From Marinobacter sp. ATCH36 (GTDB lineage: Bacteria; Pseudomonadota; Gammaproteobacteria; Pseudomonadales; Oleiphilaceae), in the NCBI RefSeq assembly GCF_023555055.1, contig NZ_JAMJPL010000002.1, forward strand, positions 62,001-126,000: DNA of 64,000 bases, written 5' to 3'. The notes below the pieces were generated by a model. The model was given only the letters and a program-made list of their open reading frames with translations, was not told where the DNA came from and searched no databases. The translations under genes and the position numbers were made by a program. Shown piece after piece: positions 24,243 to 33,001 of the stretch; the stretch's first letter is position 1, and each line of letters opens with the position of its first letter.

Positions 24243-24258
24243 GGTCGGGACCTCCGAA

Positions 24259-24336
24259 ATTTAACGCCGGGCTCACGCGCCAGTTTGAAGCCGCGAAGCG
24301 GCAGAAACTTGGTTGCTGTGCGGCCGATGGTTATAC
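24259..24336 (-). other. attC-like recombination site
   Basis: 78 bases on the minus strand between GTATAAC (four bases after the 4-TM gene stop) and GTTAAAT (just before the ribosome site of the next gene). The centre holds a strong hairpin, AGTTTCTGCCGC / GCGGCTTCAAACT. Position, length and core motifs all fit attC. Confidence 0.75.
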
Positions 24337-24340
24337 GTAA

Positions 24341-24832
24341 CTACTCCTGAATTCCCTCGCTCTTTCGCCGTTCTTCAATTTCATGTTCGATCCGCTCTTG
24401 CTGTAACTCCATAAGAGCAGCCGGTAACTTAAAAGAAAGAAAAGAAGAGACGGCAGCAAAAAACATAAAGATATACTCAATCACTACTTGGGCAGAAGGA
24501 AATCGGTTTTTCACTACTATAGATATAAATATCAAAAACAACGTCACTAAATATGCCTTAAACAGCCATTTGTGACGAATTAGCCTATTGTAAGTCAGCT
24601 CACTGCCCAACCTTGCCACTTGCCAGCTACCCGAAGGTAGCGATTTAGGGTCGCCCACTAAAGTAATAACAGCAACAAGAAAGCCGGCCAATATGGAAAA
24701 TACTGTTACAATTACATTTATAGCCTCTTGATTTCCATGTATTAAAGGCTGACCGTAATAGGAAGCAAGACCACTCCATAGCATTATGCAGATGCCATAC
24801 TTGACTTTTTCCCTGTCAATTTCTCTGCTCAT
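24341..24832 (-). CDS. Hypothetical 4-TM protein, second gene of a two-gene cassette
   Basis: 163 residues with four membrane segments (about 12-32, 38-60, 88-110, 116-142) and a charged C-terminal tail (ELQQERIEHEIEERRKSEG). No family recognised. Its ATG overlaps the stop of the 326-residue gene (ATGA), so the two are translationally coupled and probably act together. Size and topology recall RexB of phage lambda or other small membrane effectors paired with a soluble sensor; this is an analogy, not a homology claim. AT-rich compared with the chromosome around it. Confidence 0.7.
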   Translation of the reverse strand: MSREIDREKVKYGICIMLWSGLASYYGQPLIHGNQEAINVIVTVFSILAGFLVAVITLVGDPKSLPSGSWQVARLGSELTYNRLIRHKWLFKAYLVTLFLIFISIVVKNRFPSAQVVIEYIFMFFAAVSSFLSFKLPAALMELQQERIEHEIEERRKSEGIQE

Positions 24833-25809
24833 TGCTTAAATACGCCATCTGAATTTAAGCGATCATGATACTCCTTAAGCCTTGACCAAGCCGAGTCTTT
24901 GCTCAAAGATTTACCCAGTGCCTTTACTCTGAATGAGTCTGACACCCTTATTTCATCAGAACTGATCCTATTATTAGCACCTGTTACAATAACAAAACCA
25001 TCTTCACCATCCTTCTCAAACTCCGAAATTATTTGCTCCGCTGTTTTTTCTAATCTCTTTTTTCCCGAAACACCGAAATCAGACTCTTTCAAGTGCTTTC
25101 TTGCCTCTCGCCCGTCAAACTTTATTGAGACCTTTATATTTAGGTTCTCTTTTTCGTGTATCTGGCTCAGAGACTTGTCTTTACTGAAAATCGCACCTAT
25201 TTGATCTGCAACAACCTTATATATTCCTGAGACCTTTGGCTTAGATTTATCAAGGTGCATCAAACTGGCATCGTAGAGAGACGTGTCCAAGTCTACTTCT
25301 TTCACGCCCTCGTCTTTAATCATTTTGAGTTTGCTTGCTTTTGCAACTTTGTCCAGCTCGAAGCTCTTCGCAATATCCTTTTCGTCACACGCTCTCAGAA
25401 CTTCCCAGATGTAACGCTCCAAAGCACTCTCTCGCGCTCCTGATGGACAAAGTATTACATTGTTACCCTCAATATAGGCAAACACGTCTCCGTCCAAGTA
25501 GTCTTTTCCCTGAGGGGCGTTTTGTGCGGTAACACTTGAAAATTTTGCGGCTTTGTCCTTGTCAATTATTGATGTTGCTTCCCCCGGCACATATGAAGCG
25601 ACTTGCAAGTAAAATCCATTATTGGATTTATAATCCGCGCCTCTGATCTCACCACCTGACCCGACTTCAAACGTTCTCTTGCCCACCGTATCGAGTATTA
25701 AGTGTGCGTCTTCCAATAACTTTTGAAGCGTTTGACTACCTTGTCCCTCCCATTTCGCCCGGCGGTAGTAAAATTTTTTATTCCTAAATTCTGGCTTTTT
25801 TACTGCCAC
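24829..25809 (-). CDS. Hypothetical soluble protein, first gene of a two-gene cassette
   Basis: 326 residues, GTG start with AGGGAG at good spacing. No signal peptide or membrane segment. Lysine-rich and AT-rich. An N-terminal region (KFYYRRAKWEGQGSQTLQKL) and a segment DYLDGDVFAYIEGNNVILCP (residues about 100-120) look like a compact alpha/beta domain, followed by a charged helical C-terminal half. No family recognised with confidence. Fused by ATGA overlap to a 4-TM protein gene within one attC-bounded unit, the arrangement of sensor-plus-membrane-effector abortive infection pairs such as RexA/RexB. Confidence 0.7.
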   Translation of the reverse strand: MAVKKPEFRNKKFYYRRAKWEGQGSQTLQKLLEDAHLILDTVGKRTFEVGSGGEIRGADYKSNNGFYLQVASYVPGEATSIIDKDKAAKFSSVTAQNAPQGKDYLDGDVFAYIEGNNVILCPSGARESALERYIWEVLRACDEKDIAKSFELDKVAKASKLKMIKDEGVKEVDLDTSLYDASLMHLDKSKPKVSGIYKVVADQIGAIFSKDKSLSQIHEKENLNIKVSIKFDGREARKHLKESDFGVSGKKRLEKTAEQIISEFEKDGEDGFVIVTGANNRISSDEIRVSDSFRVKALGKSLSKDSAWSRLKEYHDRLNSDGVFKQ

Positions 25810-25841
25810 TTGAGAAACTCCCTGGTTAGAATTTTTTTACC

Positions 25842-25925
25842 GTATAACGCCAGCCATAAGCGCCCTGACAAGGGCGTCTGGGGGAAGGCCATGGGCCCGG
25901 AACAGACTTAATGGCATTTTTAGGC
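25842..25925 (-). other. attC-like recombination site
   Basis: 84 bases on the minus strand. GCCTAAA contains the stop of the HEPN-like gene; the far end is GTTATAC. Inside, GCCATTAAG pairs with CTTATGGC leaving one unpaired T, and GACGCCCTTGTCAGGGCGC forms a central hairpin. This is the clearest attC in the window, including the extrahelical base. Confidence 0.8.
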
Positions 25926-26384
25926 ATGATTACCATGGATGGCCTCTGCCAGTTGATCATGTTGCGACTGCAAAGCCTGAAGAACCAACATCGATTTGCT
26001 AATCAGTTCTTCGCTACGATCCGGATCAAACCAGTGACCATTGAATTTACCCCCATGATATAGATTGTTTCTTACTCGTCGAATGTGGGAGAAGAGAATC
26101 TGAGGCGAACGTTCTGCGGTATCCACGTTCTGCCAAGAGAGTACCCCGTCATTTAAGACCTGCCTCTTTGGGGGGTGATCAAAGAGATAATTAATGGCAT
26201 CCAGTAATTCTCCGCCCGGCTCTTCCAAAACCAAACGACCGATTTCATTGGAGAATCTATCCCACTCAGGTTCAGCTTGACCTCCTGCTCCACTGCGTGC
26301 GTATTGCATGGCTTTCAGAGCATATTCGTATTGAGCGAAAAGCTTGAAAAAGCAAAACGTCAAATTGTCGAGATTCTCAGGCAT
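25920..26384 (-). CDS. HEPN-like hypothetical protein (cassette)
   Basis: 154 residues, AAGGAGAG before the ATG. Helical throughout: NLTFCFFKLFAQYEYALKAM at the start and IRRVRNNLYHGGKF near residue 110. The R-N-N-L-Y-H there fits the R-x4-H motif of HEPN domains, many of which are ribonucleases in toxin-antitoxin and phage-defence systems. Resembles the pEK499_p136-type HEPN group as I remember it. No antitoxin partner is visible in its cassette. Function inferred only from the motif. Confidence 0.7.
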   Translation of the reverse strand: MPENLDNLTFCFFKLFAQYEYALKAMQYARSGAGGQAEPEWDRFSNEIGRLVLEEPGGELLDAINYLFDHPPKRQVLNDGVLSWQNVDTAERSPQILFSHIRRVRNNLYHGGKFNGHWFDPDRSEELISKSMLVLQALQSQHDQLAEAIHGNHA

Positions 26385-26400
26385 GCTCTCTCCTTGAATT

Positions 26401-26500
26401 GCCTAACAGAAATCAGGCAGCGCGCTCTATTATTGCGGAAATTTGACTGCGTCATTGCCACTGACTTTGAACCATCAATCGCGCTGCACATAAATCCATA
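26401..26500 (-). other. Possible attC-like site at the start of the array
   Basis: GTTAGGC (minus strand, 26401-26407) is a perfect GTTRRRY core placed right before the ribosome site of the HEPN-like gene. Complementary GCAGCGCG arms at about 26417-26424 and 26480-26487 support a folded site, but no clear RYYYAAC partner is visible. Confidence 0.45.
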
Positions 26501-26862
26501 AAACAATAGCTTAGCCGAGCTTGGCCATCCCTGCCACGTAATCATACAGCGTCTGCAATTTGCTCCGCCAATCATACTGGATGAAGTGGCTGCGATTAGC
26601 TTGGAGTCTCTGGAGGAGTGCCCTAACGCGAATGTTCGCTTTTGTTTAAAAAGCCTGAACTTATGCTGGTGCCCTCGCTACTCCTAGACCATGAGTGAAC
26701 CTACCTCGATTCAGACTCCCTTCACTGGCTCATCTCGTCGCGGTAAAAAGGTCCGCTTTCCAATGAAGGCAACTGCGGTATAGTCGTAATTCAAACAAAT
26801 ATGCTTTTAAATTCAGGGGCTTCCGGCCTCAGAAAGCTCCCTGAACTATTGTCGGTAATTCT
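26501..26862. other. Non-coding stretch between cassettes and VOC gene
   Basis: About 360 bases without a believable gene. Two things stand out: CGCGTTAGGGC on the minus strand near 26620 (a near match to a cassette core), and 26731-26772, which shares most of its sequence with 28439-28478. Confidence 0.5.
26731..26772 (+). repeat. About 40-bp dispersed repeat, copy C
   Basis: CTCATCTCG...CGCGG...AAGGTCCGCTTTCCAATGAA...GC. A near copy lies at 28439-28478, and an inverted fragment (AAAGCGGACCTTTTC) lies near 21890. Confidence 0.7.
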
Positions 26863-27363
26863 TCAGTAGGCGCCCTCGCCGTATACCAACTCGTAGCTGT
26901 GGCTATAAATCTCTAGGATGTTTCCAAACGGATCTTCCATATAAATCATGCGGTAGGGCTTCTCGCCCGGATAATAGTAGCGCGGCTTATCCATGCGCTT
27001 TTTACCACCAGCAGCCACAATGCGTTCTGCAAGTTCCTCGACGTTCGGGTCTTGCACGCAGAAGTGAAAAACACCGGTTTTCCAATACTCGAAATTGTCC
27101 TCCGGGTTGGTCTGGTTTTTGAACTGAAAAAGCTCCACGCCAATTCGGTCTCCGGTCGATAGGTGAGCGATACGAAAGCTTCCCCAGCCCGCGCCGAATA
27201 CATCCGTGCACATCTCCCCGATGGCGCTGTCGTCCTCTTCAATCTCGGTTGGTTCCATAATCAGATACCAACCCATGACTTCTGTATAGAATTTAACGGC
27301 TCGTTCAAGGTCCGGTACGGATATGCCAATGTGTGAAAAATTTCTTGGGTAAACGTTGCTCAC
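26863..27363 (-). CDS. VOC/glyoxalase-family dioxygenase or lyase
   Basis: 166 residues, one VOC module pair. FSHIGISVPDLERAVKFYTEVMGWY begins the first beta-alpha-beta unit with a metal-ligand His; GVFHFCVQDPNVEELAERIVAAGG gives the second His; EDPFGNILEIYSHSYE carries the metal-ligand Glu. The triad His/His/Glu suggests an active metal enzyme such as an extradiol-type dioxygenase or isomerase. The gene is divergent from a LysR regulator, which probably controls it in response to the substrate. The substrate is unknown. Confidence 0.85.
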   Translation of the reverse strand: MSNVYPRNFSHIGISVPDLERAVKFYTEVMGWYLIMEPTEIEEDDSAIGEMCTDVFGAGWGSFRIAHLSTGDRIGVELFQFKNQTNPEDNFEYWKTGVFHFCVQDPNVEELAERIVAAGGKKRMDKPRYYYPGEKPYRMIYMEDPFGNILEIYSHSYELVYGEGAY

Positions 27364-27411
27364 TGCTTGTCCTCCTCTAATAAAGTAAAAAAAGGTTACA
27401 TTGCGCCATCG

Positions 27412-27458
27412 ATTACGTAAAATTATGGTTTGTAATTCTATAAATCACTTTTCGTAAT
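27412..27458 (+). promoter_or_regulatory. Candidate LysR operator
   Basis: Inverted repeat ATTACG(T)AAAA at 27412-27422 and TTTTCGTAAT at 27449-27458 in the AT-rich gap between the divergent VOC and LysR genes. The downstream arm reaches the regulator start codon, fitting autorepression and activation of the VOC gene. Confidence 0.5.
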
Positions 27459-28326
27459 GATAAATACCATCTGGTTACGCAGCTTTTGCACCCTGGTTGA
27501 AGTTGGCCATTTCACGCGCACAGCTGAGCGGCTCCATATGACGCAGTCGGGCGTTAGTCAGCATGTGCGCAAGCTGGAGGAGCAGCTCGGTGCCGAGTTG
27601 CTTGTGCGGCAGGGCAAACAGTTCTCGCTCTCGGATGCCGGCGAAAGGCTTTATGCCGATGCGCAGGACATTCTCCTGGCGTTATCGAATCTGGAACGGA
27701 ACGTTGGAGAGGACCCGCCCTATGAAGGGGTTGTGCGGATGATGTCTCCGGGAAGTGTCGGGCTTAAACTTTATCCGCATTTGCTGGCTTTGCAGAGCCA
27801 GCACACGAAGCTCATTATCGATTACCGGTTTGCGCCGAATGCCGATGTGGAAAACGCAATCGCTGAGTCTGCCGTCGATGTTGGCTTCATGACGTCGAAA
27901 TCCACCCTGGCCGACGTAAGTTGCACGCCGGTCGCGCAAGAGTCGCTGCTGTTGGTAACACCTGCTTCGGTCGAAGAGCCGGGGTGGGATACGTTGATGA
28001 CCCTTGGCTTTATCGACCATCCCGACGGAAGCCATCATGCCAACCTGCTTCTTGGTGCCAATTACCCTGAGTTCCAGCACAGCAACCTGTTTCCTAGGAA
28101 GGGATTCTCAAATCAGATAGGTTTGATTCTGGAGCCGGTCAGCATGGGTTTGGGGTTTACCATCCTGCCGGAACATGCGGTTGAAGCCTTCCAGAAGCCT
28201 GCGCGGATTAAAGCACATCGACTTGCCAGCCCGGTCAGCGAGACACTCTATCTTTGCACTCTGCGCAATAGGGTGCTTCAGAGCAGAATGGAAACGGTAA
28301 TTGCTGAAGCCAGACGATGGCTTTAG
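27457..28326 (+). CDS. LysR-family transcriptional regulator
   Basis: 289 residues. N-terminal winged helix-turn-helix (LRSFCTLVEVGHFTRTAERL, HMTQSGVSQHVRKLEEQLGA) followed by the periplasmic-binding-like effector domain (from about residue 90, VVRMMSPGSVGLKLYPHLLA, to the end). The ATG at 27457 has no clear ribosome site and overlaps the candidate operator, so the transcript may be nearly leaderless. It is divergent from the VOC enzyme, its likely target. Confidence 0.92.
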   Translation: MINTIWLRSFCTLVEVGHFTRTAERLHMTQSGVSQHVRKLEEQLGAELLVRQGKQFSLSDAGERLYADAQDILLALSNLERNVGEDPPYEGVVRMMSPGSVGLKLYPHLLALQSQHTKLIIDYRFAPNADVENAIAESAVDVGFMTSKSTLADVSCTPVAQESLLLVTPASVEEPGWDTLMTLGFIDHPDGSHHANLLLGANYPEFQHSNLFPRKGFSNQIGLILEPVSMGLGFTILPEHAVEAFQKPARIKAHRLASPVSETLYLCTLRNRVLQSRMETVIAEARRWL

Positions 28327-28696
28327 GCAGGACTGAAATTTAACAGGTCGCGTCACTTGGACTCACGCAAGTGCGCCGGTGCGCTTTTGCGTAAAGCGAG
28401 CAATAAGATCTTTGGAGTACCACCCAGGCTCTCCTTAGCCCATCTCGGCGCGGAGAAGGTCCGCTTTCCAATGAAAGCGTGGCCAGAACTCCCGACGTCT
28501 GTCGCCATAATGTGGCAGCTTTCGCTCGACTGGAACGTCAAGAACACACTCAGACTTGCAGAGCAGACGACTACTCTCACCGGAAGACCAAAAAAGACTG
28601 ACGGTCATTTTCTACCAGGCGCCAAGTCGAACCGTCACAAGCCTTGGCACATATTTGTCACATATACGTCACATGGAATTTCTGCCGGCCCAAACG
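28327..28696. other. Non-coding stretch between LysR gene and tRNA terminator
   Basis: About 370 bases. A 119-codon open reading on the plus strand has no ribosome site and unnatural composition. The stretch contains copy D of the dispersed repeat (28439-28478). Confidence 0.5.
28439..28478 (+). repeat. About 40-bp dispersed repeat, copy D
   Basis: Shares AAGGTCCGCTTTCCAATGAA and flanking bases with 26731-26772. Confidence 0.7.
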
Positions 28697-28735
28697 CAAA
28701 AAAGGCAGACCAGTAACTAACTGATCTGCCTTTCT
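28697..28735 (-). terminator. Intrinsic terminator of tRNA-fMet
   Basis: Minus strand: AAGGCAGATCAGT stem, short loop, ACTGGTCTGCCTT and TTTTTT, seven bases past the tRNA 3' end. It can act in both directions and so may also end the LysR transcript. Confidence 0.85.
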
Positions 28736-28741
28736 TAAATA

Positions 28742-28818
<77 letters not shown>

Positions 28819-28856
28819 TCAACGTGCGCGTATATTAAGGATCTGCCGGTACTCTG

Positions 28857-29534
28857 TCAATCGATATTTTCAAAGAGATCGGAAGGATATGAGAGCTCGT
28901 CAGCAGCACTGGTGCTGAGCATGCCAACGGCCTCAATGGCTTCCTGGACCGGGCGAAATGAACGCCGATGTTGGGTGGTGGCTCCCAATCGGCCGAGTGC
29001 TTCCAGGTGCACCGGCGTGGGGTAGCCTTTGTGGCTGGCGAACCCGTAATCGGGATAGGTTTCATGAAGTGTTGCCATTTCCCGGTCGCGGGTAACCTTG
29101 GCGAGTATGGAGGCCGCGCTGATGGCCTCTACCCGGCTGTCGCCCTTGATGACCGGTTCGGATGGCCAGTGCCAGTTCGGGCAGCGGTTGCCGTCCACCA
29201 GAATATATTCGGGCCGGATATGAAGCCCGGCTACCGCCCGCTCCATCGCTACCATGGTGGCGCGGAAGATATTAAGGCGGTCTATCTCATCGGCTTCACA
29301 GCGGCCGAGGCTCCAGGAAGCAGCCTGCTTGACAATCTGCTCGTACAGAGCCTCGCGGCGTTTTTCGGTCAGCTTTTTGGAATCCGCCAGGCCCGGTATC
29401 GGTTTTTCCGGGTCCAGTATGACTGCAGCCGTCACCACGGCACCGACCAGTGGCCCGCGCCCTACTTCGTCCACGCCGGCAAGAAGCCGGCCCTGGTAAC
29501 GGCACCTGAAGGGTGGCAATGGGCTTTTCTTCAT
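28857..29534 (-). CDS. rnhB: Ribonuclease HII
   Basis: 225 residues. Removes ribonucleotides and RNA primers from RNA-DNA hybrids. Active-site motif [16 protein letters not shown] (Asp-Glu pair), with [16 protein letters not shown] and the later aspartates in VDGNRCPNW and [41 protein letters not shown] is the family C-terminal signature. The start overlaps the lpxB stop (ATGA). Last gene of the envelope operon. dnaE, which follows rnhB in many gammaproteobacteria, is not next here. Confidence 0.96.
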   Translation of the reverse strand: MKKSPLPPFRCRYQGRLLAGVDEVGRGPLVGAVVTAAVILDPEKPIPGLADSKKLTEKRREALYEQIVKQAASWSLGRCEADEIDRLNIFRATMVAMERAVAGLHIRPEYILVDGNRCPNWHWPSEPVIKGDSRVEAISAASILAKVTRDREMATLHETYPDYGFASHKGYPTPVHLEALGRLGATTQHRRSFRPVQEAIEAVGMLSTSAADELSYPSDLFENID

Positions 29535-30715
29535 GGCTGCCTACCTTCAATCAGCGTTGACAGCGCCGATGCTGCCTGCTCGTCGGCATTCTGTCGTAGC
29601 TGTTCATGGAGTCGGGAGAAGGCATCGGTAAGGCGTGCGCGTTCGGTTTCGTTTTCCAGGCGCTCGAGAACGGCTTCGCCCAAAGTCTCCGGCGTGGCGG
29701 CGTCCTGCAACAATTCAGGTACCAGGGACTCTTTGGCCAGCAGGTTAGGCAGCGCCACATGGGGAACCTTCACCAGCCGCGATACCAGCGCAAAACTGAG
29801 GCCACTCAGCCGATACCCCACTACCATGGGCTTTTTGAGCAACATGGCTTCCAGGGTCGCCGTTCCCGATGCCAACAGAACCACATCCGATGACGCCATC
29901 ACTTCCCGTGAGCGGCCACGCACAATGGTTACCTCAAGCTTCACGTCCAGAGCTTCCACCAGCGCCCGAACCTGCTGCTCCCGCTCCCGGTTGACGCAGG
30001 GAATCACCAGCTGAAGATCAGGGCGTTTGCCCTGAATCCAGCGCGCGGCCTCTAAAAACAGGGTACCCAGGCGCTCAACTTCCCCTCCCCGGCTTCCGGG
30101 CAGGATGGCGAGCACGGGTGCATCTTCACGAAGCCCAAACGCCTGGCGGGCACTGGCAGTATCCGGAGTCATCGGGATCCGGTCTGCCAGGGGGTGGCCC
30201 ACAAAAGCCACGGGGATGTTGTGCTCTTCGTAAAATCGCGCCTCGAAGGGAAACAACGTCAGCATGAGATCGACGGATTTGGCGATCTTGAAGATCCGTT
30301 TCCGACGCCAGGCCCAGACTGAAGGGCTCACATAATGGGCGGTGAGCATGCCGGCGTCGCGACATCGACGCTCAATGCCCAGGGTAAAATCCGGGGAATC
30401 GATGCCAATCACCACATCCGGCGGTGTTGCCAACAGATAGTCCATCAGCCGGGCCCGGATACTGAACAACTCGCGGATGCGGCCAAGTACTTCCACCAGC
30501 CCCATAACAGAGAGCCGTTCCATGGGCACCAGGGAGTGAAAGCCTTCGGCAACCATTTCTTCGCCACCAATGCCCACAAACCGGGCATTCGGATAGCGGA
30601 TTCGAAGCGAGCGGATCAGCCCTGCACCAAGGATATCGCCGGAGGCTTCTCCAGCAACAATAGCGATGGTTACTTTGCGGGTGCTGACAACGGTTCTCTG
30701 GAGATGGTCCGTCAC
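29531..30715 (-). CDS. lpxB: Lipid-A-disaccharide synthase
   Basis: 394 residues if the GTG at 30715 is used (AGGGAG upstream). An in-frame TTG at 30775 would overlap lpxA by 41 bases and is less likely. Joins UDP-2,3-diacylglucosamine with 2,3-diacylglucosamine 1-phosphate in lipid A synthesis. Family motifs: [46 protein letters not shown] and [20 protein letters not shown]. Peripheral inner-membrane GT-B fold. Sits between lpxA and rnhB. Confidence 0.95.
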   Translation of the reverse strand: MTDHLQRTVVSTRKVTIAIVAGEASGDILGAGLIRSLRIRYPNARFVGIGGEEMVAEGFHSLVPMERLSVMGLVEVLGRIRELFSIRARLMDYLLATPPDVVIGIDSPDFTLGIERRCRDAGMLTAHYVSPSVWAWRRKRIFKIAKSVDLMLTLFPFEARFYEEHNIPVAFVGHPLADRIPMTPDTASARQAFGLREDAPVLAILPGSRGGEVERLGTLFLEAARWIQGKRPDLQLVIPCVNREREQQVRALVEALDVKLEVTIVRGRSREVMASSDVVLLASGTATLEAMLLKKPMVVGYRLSGLSFALVSRLVKVPHVALPNLLAKESLVPELLQDAATPETLGEAVLERLENETERARLTDAFSRLHEQLRQNADEQAASALSTLIEGRQP

Positions 30716-30734
30716 CGGGGCAATCACTCCCTGG

Positions 30735-31526
30735 TTAGCGGATAATGCCGCGGTCTGCACCACGAAGGGATTCAATCAGAGGCTGCACTTCGGGGACGTC
30801 AGGATAGGCTTTTTCCAGCTCCACAACCGCCTGTTCGGTGGTCAGGCCCTGACGATAGATAACCTTGTAGGCGCGGCGAAGAATCAGCAGGACCTCTTTG
30901 CTGAACCCACGACGCCTTAACCCTTCCACGTTCATGCCGAACGGCTGGGCAGACTGGCCGCTGGCCATGATATATGCCGGGATATCTTTCAGAACGATAC
31001 TGCCACCGGCGCTCATACTGTGTACGCCAATATGGCAGAACTGGTGAACCATGGTGCCACCACCCAGGATGGCATAGTCGCCAACCGACACGTGGCCCGC
31101 CAGTGTGGCGCAGTTGGCAAGAATCGTATTGTCACCAATGATGCAGTCGTGGGCAACGTGGACATAGGCCATCAACAGGTTGCCACTACCAATGCTGGTT
31201 TCGCCCCGGTCCTGAACGGTACCGCGGTGAATGGTGCAGCTTTCCCGGATGATGTTGTCGTTACCGATAACCAGTGTGGTCGGTTCGCCGGCGTACTTCT
31301 TGTCCTGGCACTCTTCACCAACACTGGAGAACTGGAAAATGCGGTTGTTGCGGCCAATCCTGGTGGGGCCCTTGATCACCACATGGGACATGATTTCGGT
31401 GCCCTCACCGATCTCCACGTCCGGGCCGATATAGCTCCAGGGGCCGACCGTTACGTTGTCAGCCAGCTTGGCAGACGGATCCACGATCGCCTGAGGATGG
31501 ACTCCCGACCATTCTTTTGTCGCCAT
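30735..31526 (-). CDS. lpxA: UDP-N-acetylglucosamine acyltransferase
   Basis: 263 residues, first step of lipid A synthesis. The left-handed beta-helix is built from hexapeptide repeats (VDPSAKLADNVTVGPWSYIG, onward to about residue 190); the catalytic histidine is in MAYVHVAHDCIIGD, and a helical C-terminal domain follows (RRRGFSKEVLLILRRAYKVI). The start codon overlaps the stop of fabZ. Confidence 0.97.
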   Translation of the reverse strand: MATKEWSGVHPQAIVDPSAKLADNVTVGPWSYIGPDVEIGEGTEIMSHVVIKGPTRIGRNNRIFQFSSVGEECQDKKYAGEPTTLVIGNDNIIRESCTIHRGTVQDRGETSIGSGNLLMAYVHVAHDCIIGDNTILANCATLAGHVSVGDYAILGGGTMVHQFCHIGVHSMSAGGSIVLKDIPAYIMASGQSAQPFGMNVEGLRRRGFSKEVLLILRRAYKVIYRQGLTTEQAVVELEKAYPDVPEVQPLIESLRGADRGIIR

Positions 31527-31963
31527 CAGACTTCTCTCTCCGCGGTCAGTATTTCTGCCACGCAGACAACTTCATCGTCAACCAGTGCGCGGCATTCGAA
31601 TTTGTAGATGCCACGTTTGCCGGAGATCACCCGTGATTCCATACACAGTCGATCTCCCGGCACTACGGGACGTTTGAAGCGCACCTTGCTAGTGCCAGCC
31701 AAATATTGTACTACGCCGTCGGAGGGTTTCCGCCCGACGGTGAAAAATCCAAGAATGCCCGACAACTGCGCCATGGCCTCAAGAATAAGCACACCCGGCA
31801 TAATCGGATTATTCGGGAAATGGCCTGTGAAGAACGGTTCGTTAAGGGAAATGTTCTTGAACCCTTTGATGAATTCTCCTTTTTCCACTTCCGTCACCCT
31901 GTCAACCAGCAAGAAAGGGTAACGATGGGGCAGATATTCCATAATCTCGTCGACATACATCAT
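31526..31963 (-). CDS. fabZ: 3-hydroxyacyl-[ACP] dehydratase
   Basis: 145 residues from the ATG at 31963. A longer reading to 32116 adds unrelated sequence overlapping lpxD. Hotdog fold with the catalytic pair in [12 protein letters not shown] (His) and [19 protein letters not shown] (Glu). Dehydrates beta-hydroxyacyl-ACP in fatty acid elongation and competes with LpxA/LpxD for hydroxyacyl-ACP, which is why it is kept between them. Confidence 0.96.
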   Translation of the reverse strand: MMYVDEIMEYLPHRYPFLLVDRVTEVEKGEFIKGFKNISLNEPFFTGHFPNNPIMPGVLILEAMAQLSGILGFFTVGRKPSDGVVQYLAGTSKVRFKRPVVPGDRLCMESRVISGKRGIYKFECRALVDDEVVCVAEILTAEREV

Positions 31964-31973
31964 CAGTAGGGCC

Positions 31974-32999
31974 TCAGCCTTCAATTTTCTTTTCCAGTTC
32001 TTTGAGCCGGCGCGCCATGGCGTCCAGCTGACGAAAGCGCACCGCGTTCTTGCGCCACTGCCTGTTGGTGTCGGCGCTGGTTCCCGACGAATACACGCCG
32101 GGCTCAGGTATATCATTTGAAACCAGGGTCATGCCGGTCAGGTGTACCTGATTACCGATTGTCAGATGGCCCGCCACTCCCGACTGGCCGCCAAACACGC
32201 AGTGGCTGCCAATTCGGGTACTGCCAGCGATACCAACCATCGCCGCCATAGCACTGTGATCACCAATACTGACGTTATGGGCTATCTGAATCAGATTGTC
32301 GAGTTTTACACCGTTGCCAATTACCGTGTCGTCAATCGCACCGCGATCAATGGTGGTGTTCGCACCCACTTCTACATCGTCACCAAGTACCACTCTGCCA
32401 AGCTGTGCGATCCGGTGCCAGGCACCCTTTTCATTCGCAAACCCGAAACCGTCCGAGCCGATAACCGCGCCGCTCAGTATATGGCAACGCTTACCCAACA
32501 CGATGTCGTGGGCCAGGGTTACACGAGGGCGCAGCACTGTCTGTTCACCGATCGTGCAGCGGGCGCCGATGATACAGCCGGCGCCAACCACAACGTTGTC
32601 GCCAACGATTGCTTCGGCTTCGACAACAGCCTGAGGCCCGATGCTGGCGCTTTCCGATACCTGGGCAGAAGGGTCGACCACCGCGGAGGCATGAACTCCT
32701 GGCTGGGGCACAGGCGCAGGATCAAACCAATGACTCAAACGAGCATAGCCAAGGTAGGGATTGTTCAGTAACAGTACATTGGTAGGGCACTGATCAGCGA
32801 CAGACGGAGCGGCAATTACGGCAGAAGCCCTGGTATCTACAAGAAAACGCGCGTACGAGGGATTGGCCAGGAAGGCAACCTGCCCCGGTGCAGCCGCCTG
32901 AAGTGTGGCCAGCCCACCGATTTCGGTATCGGGATCGCCCCTGAGTTCTGCCCCCAGCTCAGAGGCGATATCGCCCAGCCGGTATGAACGCTTTGTCAT
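31974..32999 (-). CDS. lpxD: UDP-3-O-(3-hydroxyacyl)glucosamine N-acyltransferase
   Basis: 341 residues. An N-terminal uridine-binding domain ([20 protein letters not shown]) precedes a long hexapeptide-repeat beta-helix ([20 protein letters not shown] onward), the catalytic His region ([16 protein letters not shown]) and a C-terminal helix ([19 protein letters not shown]). Third acyl-transfer step of lipid A synthesis. Its stop is just upstream of the fabZ start. Confidence 0.97.
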   Translation of the reverse strand: MTKRSYRLGDIASELGAELRGDPDTEIGGLATLQAAAPGQVAFLANPSYARFLVDTRASAVIAAPSVADQCPTNVLLLNNPYLGYARLSHWFDPAPVPQPGVHASAVVDPSAQVSESASIGPQAVVEAEAIVGDNVVVGAGCIIGARCTIGEQTVLRPRVTLAHDIVLGKRCHILSGAVIGSDGFGFANEKGAWHRIAQLGRVVLGDDVEVGANTTIDRGAIDDTVIGNGVKLDNLIQIAHNVSIGDHSAMAAMVGIAGSTRIGSHCVFGGQSGVAGHLTIGNQVHLTGMTLVSNDIPEPGVYSSGTSADTNRQWRKNAVRFRQLDAMARRLKELEKKIEG

Positions 33000-33001
33000 T
33001 G

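Noticed and set aside
21781..26862. Integrase (intI) or transposase gene in the accessory region
   Set aside because: Looked for tyrosine-recombinase and DDE motifs on both strands and saw none; no CRISPR array or IS ends were seen either.
28357..28716. 119-codon plus-strand reading between LysR and tRNA
   Set aside because: No ribosome site, odd composition, and it runs through a dispersed repeat and into the terminator.
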